Source: Bacteroidota bacterium
GTDB lineage: Bacteria; Bacteroidota; Ignavibacteria; Kapaibacteriales; UBA2268
Assembly: GCA_017428585.1 (NCBI GenBank)
Contig: JAFRQN010000066.1
Location: 1 to 15,706, forward strand
DNA: 15,706 bases
Direction: 5' to 3'
The position numbers and the translations under genes were made by a program. Of this stretch, positions 14,822 to 15,706 are shown piece after piece. Below the pieces are notes generated by a model. It was given only the letters and a program-made list of their open reading frames with translations, was not told the DNA's origin and searched no databases. Within the stretch, counting starts at the first letter, position 1. Every line of letters starts with the position of its first letter.

Positions 14822-15706
14822 ATGAAGAAATATCGTTGGATAGCTTATACATTGTTAATAATTACGGTATTGTTGATTATATACGTTTTTATATCTGGCA
14901 TATATAATCGTTCAGTAACAAACAAATCACATACAATCACTACTAACTTAATAAACGATAATTTTAATGTTTATAAAAATTCACAAGGAATAATCCACAT
15001 TGTATCAAACAATGATGATGATATGTTTTTTGGATTAGGTTATATACATGCCCAACAACACCTTTGGTCTATGTGCCTAAATAAATACATAATTCAAGGA
15101 CGACTTTCAGAATTATATGGTAAAGATTACTTACAATTAGATCAATATATGCGTATATTATCTATAAATGAGACAGCAAAAAATTTATTTGATAATACAG
15201 ATAGCTACACTAAGAATATTTTACAAAAATATACAGATGGCATAAATACATATATAGAACATCAGAAAGGTAAATATTCTATTGAATTTAATTCCTTAGA
15301 TATTATTCCTGAAAAATGGAATCCTGAAGATTGCTTCGCAATACAAAGATACTGGTCTTTTTTATTAAGTAGTGGATTTACAACAGATATAGCTTTATCT
15401 GAAATAGGATTAAAAATAGGATTTGAAAAAACAAAAGACCTAATTCCTAATTATAATTCTAAAGGACTATTTGTCATAGATTATACATCTTCTTCAAATG
15501 AATCAATATTAGATGAAATACGAAGAAACATAGAAGAAGAACAAATAAAAAACAAAGACTCAAAAATTAAATTATCAAATGCACTACAAGAAATAAATAA
15601 TATAAATAAACTATTAAACAAAGTAAGCTCAAATTTGGGTAGCAATATATGGGTTATAAACAAGCCTAAAAATACAAGAATTAAGACAAATGCTATTCTT
15701 GCTAAT
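14822..15706 (+). CDS. Penicillin acylase family Ntn hydrolase, 3' end missing
   Basis: The ATG at 14822 opens a frame that runs off the right edge after 295 residues. Residues about 6-26 form a hydrophobic signal or membrane anchor, so the enzyme acts outside the cytoplasm. The alpha-chain signatures are present: FGLGYIHAQQHLWSM at 70-84 and GRLSELYG at 93-100. The precursor is expected to cut itself before Ser274 in LGSNIWVI. That serine then becomes the N-terminal nucleophile of the beta chain. The visible end, NAILAN, matches the usual approach to the family's ANDPHL motif. Family members hydrolyse amide bonds of penicillins, acyl-homoserine lactones, cephalosporins or other N-acyl compounds, and the substrate cannot be assigned here. 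Full family members are about 750-850 residues, so roughly the last 500 are missing. The gap to hpnC is 81 bases, with a promoter-like box. Confidence 0.88.
   Translation, partial: MKKYRWIAYTLLIITVLLIIYVFISGIYNRSVTNKSHTITTNLINDNFNVYKNSQGIIHIVSNNDDDMFFGLGYIHAQQHLWSMCLNKYIIQGRLSELYGKDYLQLDQYMRILSINETAKNLFDNTDSYTKNILQKYTDGINTYIEHQKGKYSIEFNSLDIIPEKWNPEDCFAIQRYWSFLLSSGFTTDIALSEIGLKIGFEKTKDLIPNYNSKGLFVIDYTSSSNESILDEIRRNIEEEQIKNKDSKIKLSNALQEINNINKLLNKVSSNLGSNIWVINKPKNTRIKTNAILAN

Overview
The window is visibly AT-rich and looks like chromosomal DNA from an anaerobic or microaerophilic member of the Bacteroidota/Ignavibacteriota (FCB) group. Four things point there. The first gene resembles Omp28-type exported proteins. 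Several genes are preceded by TAnnTTTG-type -7 boxes. Most starts lack a clear Shine-Dalgarno sequence. The central carbon enzyme is an oxygen-sensitive pyruvate:ferredoxin oxidoreductase. This placement is an inference; no marker gene settles it.

Positions 1-11077 are all on the minus strand. Read in the direction of transcription they hold: a GH57 alpha-glucan enzyme; a 1180-residue PFOR (nifJ) with its own promoter and terminator; a methionine gamma-lyase; an acyl-CoA dehydrogenase followed by an AEC-family membrane transporter; then an unrecognised cysteine-rich exported protein followed by an Omp28-like exported protein cut by the left edge. Four compact hairpins lie in the gaps. The region reads as amino-acid, pyruvate and polyglucan catabolism plus an envelope gene pair.

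A divergent gap at 11078-11274 separates this from a plus-strand run: rlmD (23S rRNA m5U methyltransferase), thiH (2-iminoacetate synthase for the thiamin thiazole), hpnC (squalene/hydroxysqualene synthase family) and a penicillin-acylase-family Ntn hydrolase cut by the right edge just after its catalytic serine. The first three are 19-24 bases apart and are probably one transcript, though they belong to unrelated pathways.

The genes can be linked biochemically. Methionine gamma-lyase would give 2-oxobutyrate, which PFOR-type enzymes can often oxidise to an acyl-CoA with reduction of ferredoxin. GH57 would feed glucose units toward pyruvate, the main PFOR substrate.

I see no phage, transposon, CRISPR, tRNA or rRNA, and no convincing new multi-gene system. 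The least explained parts are the cysteine-rich exported protein with its CxxC neighbour, the double hairpin at 3865-3924, and the isolated thiH and hpnC genes. No stretch above 300 bases lacks a gene.
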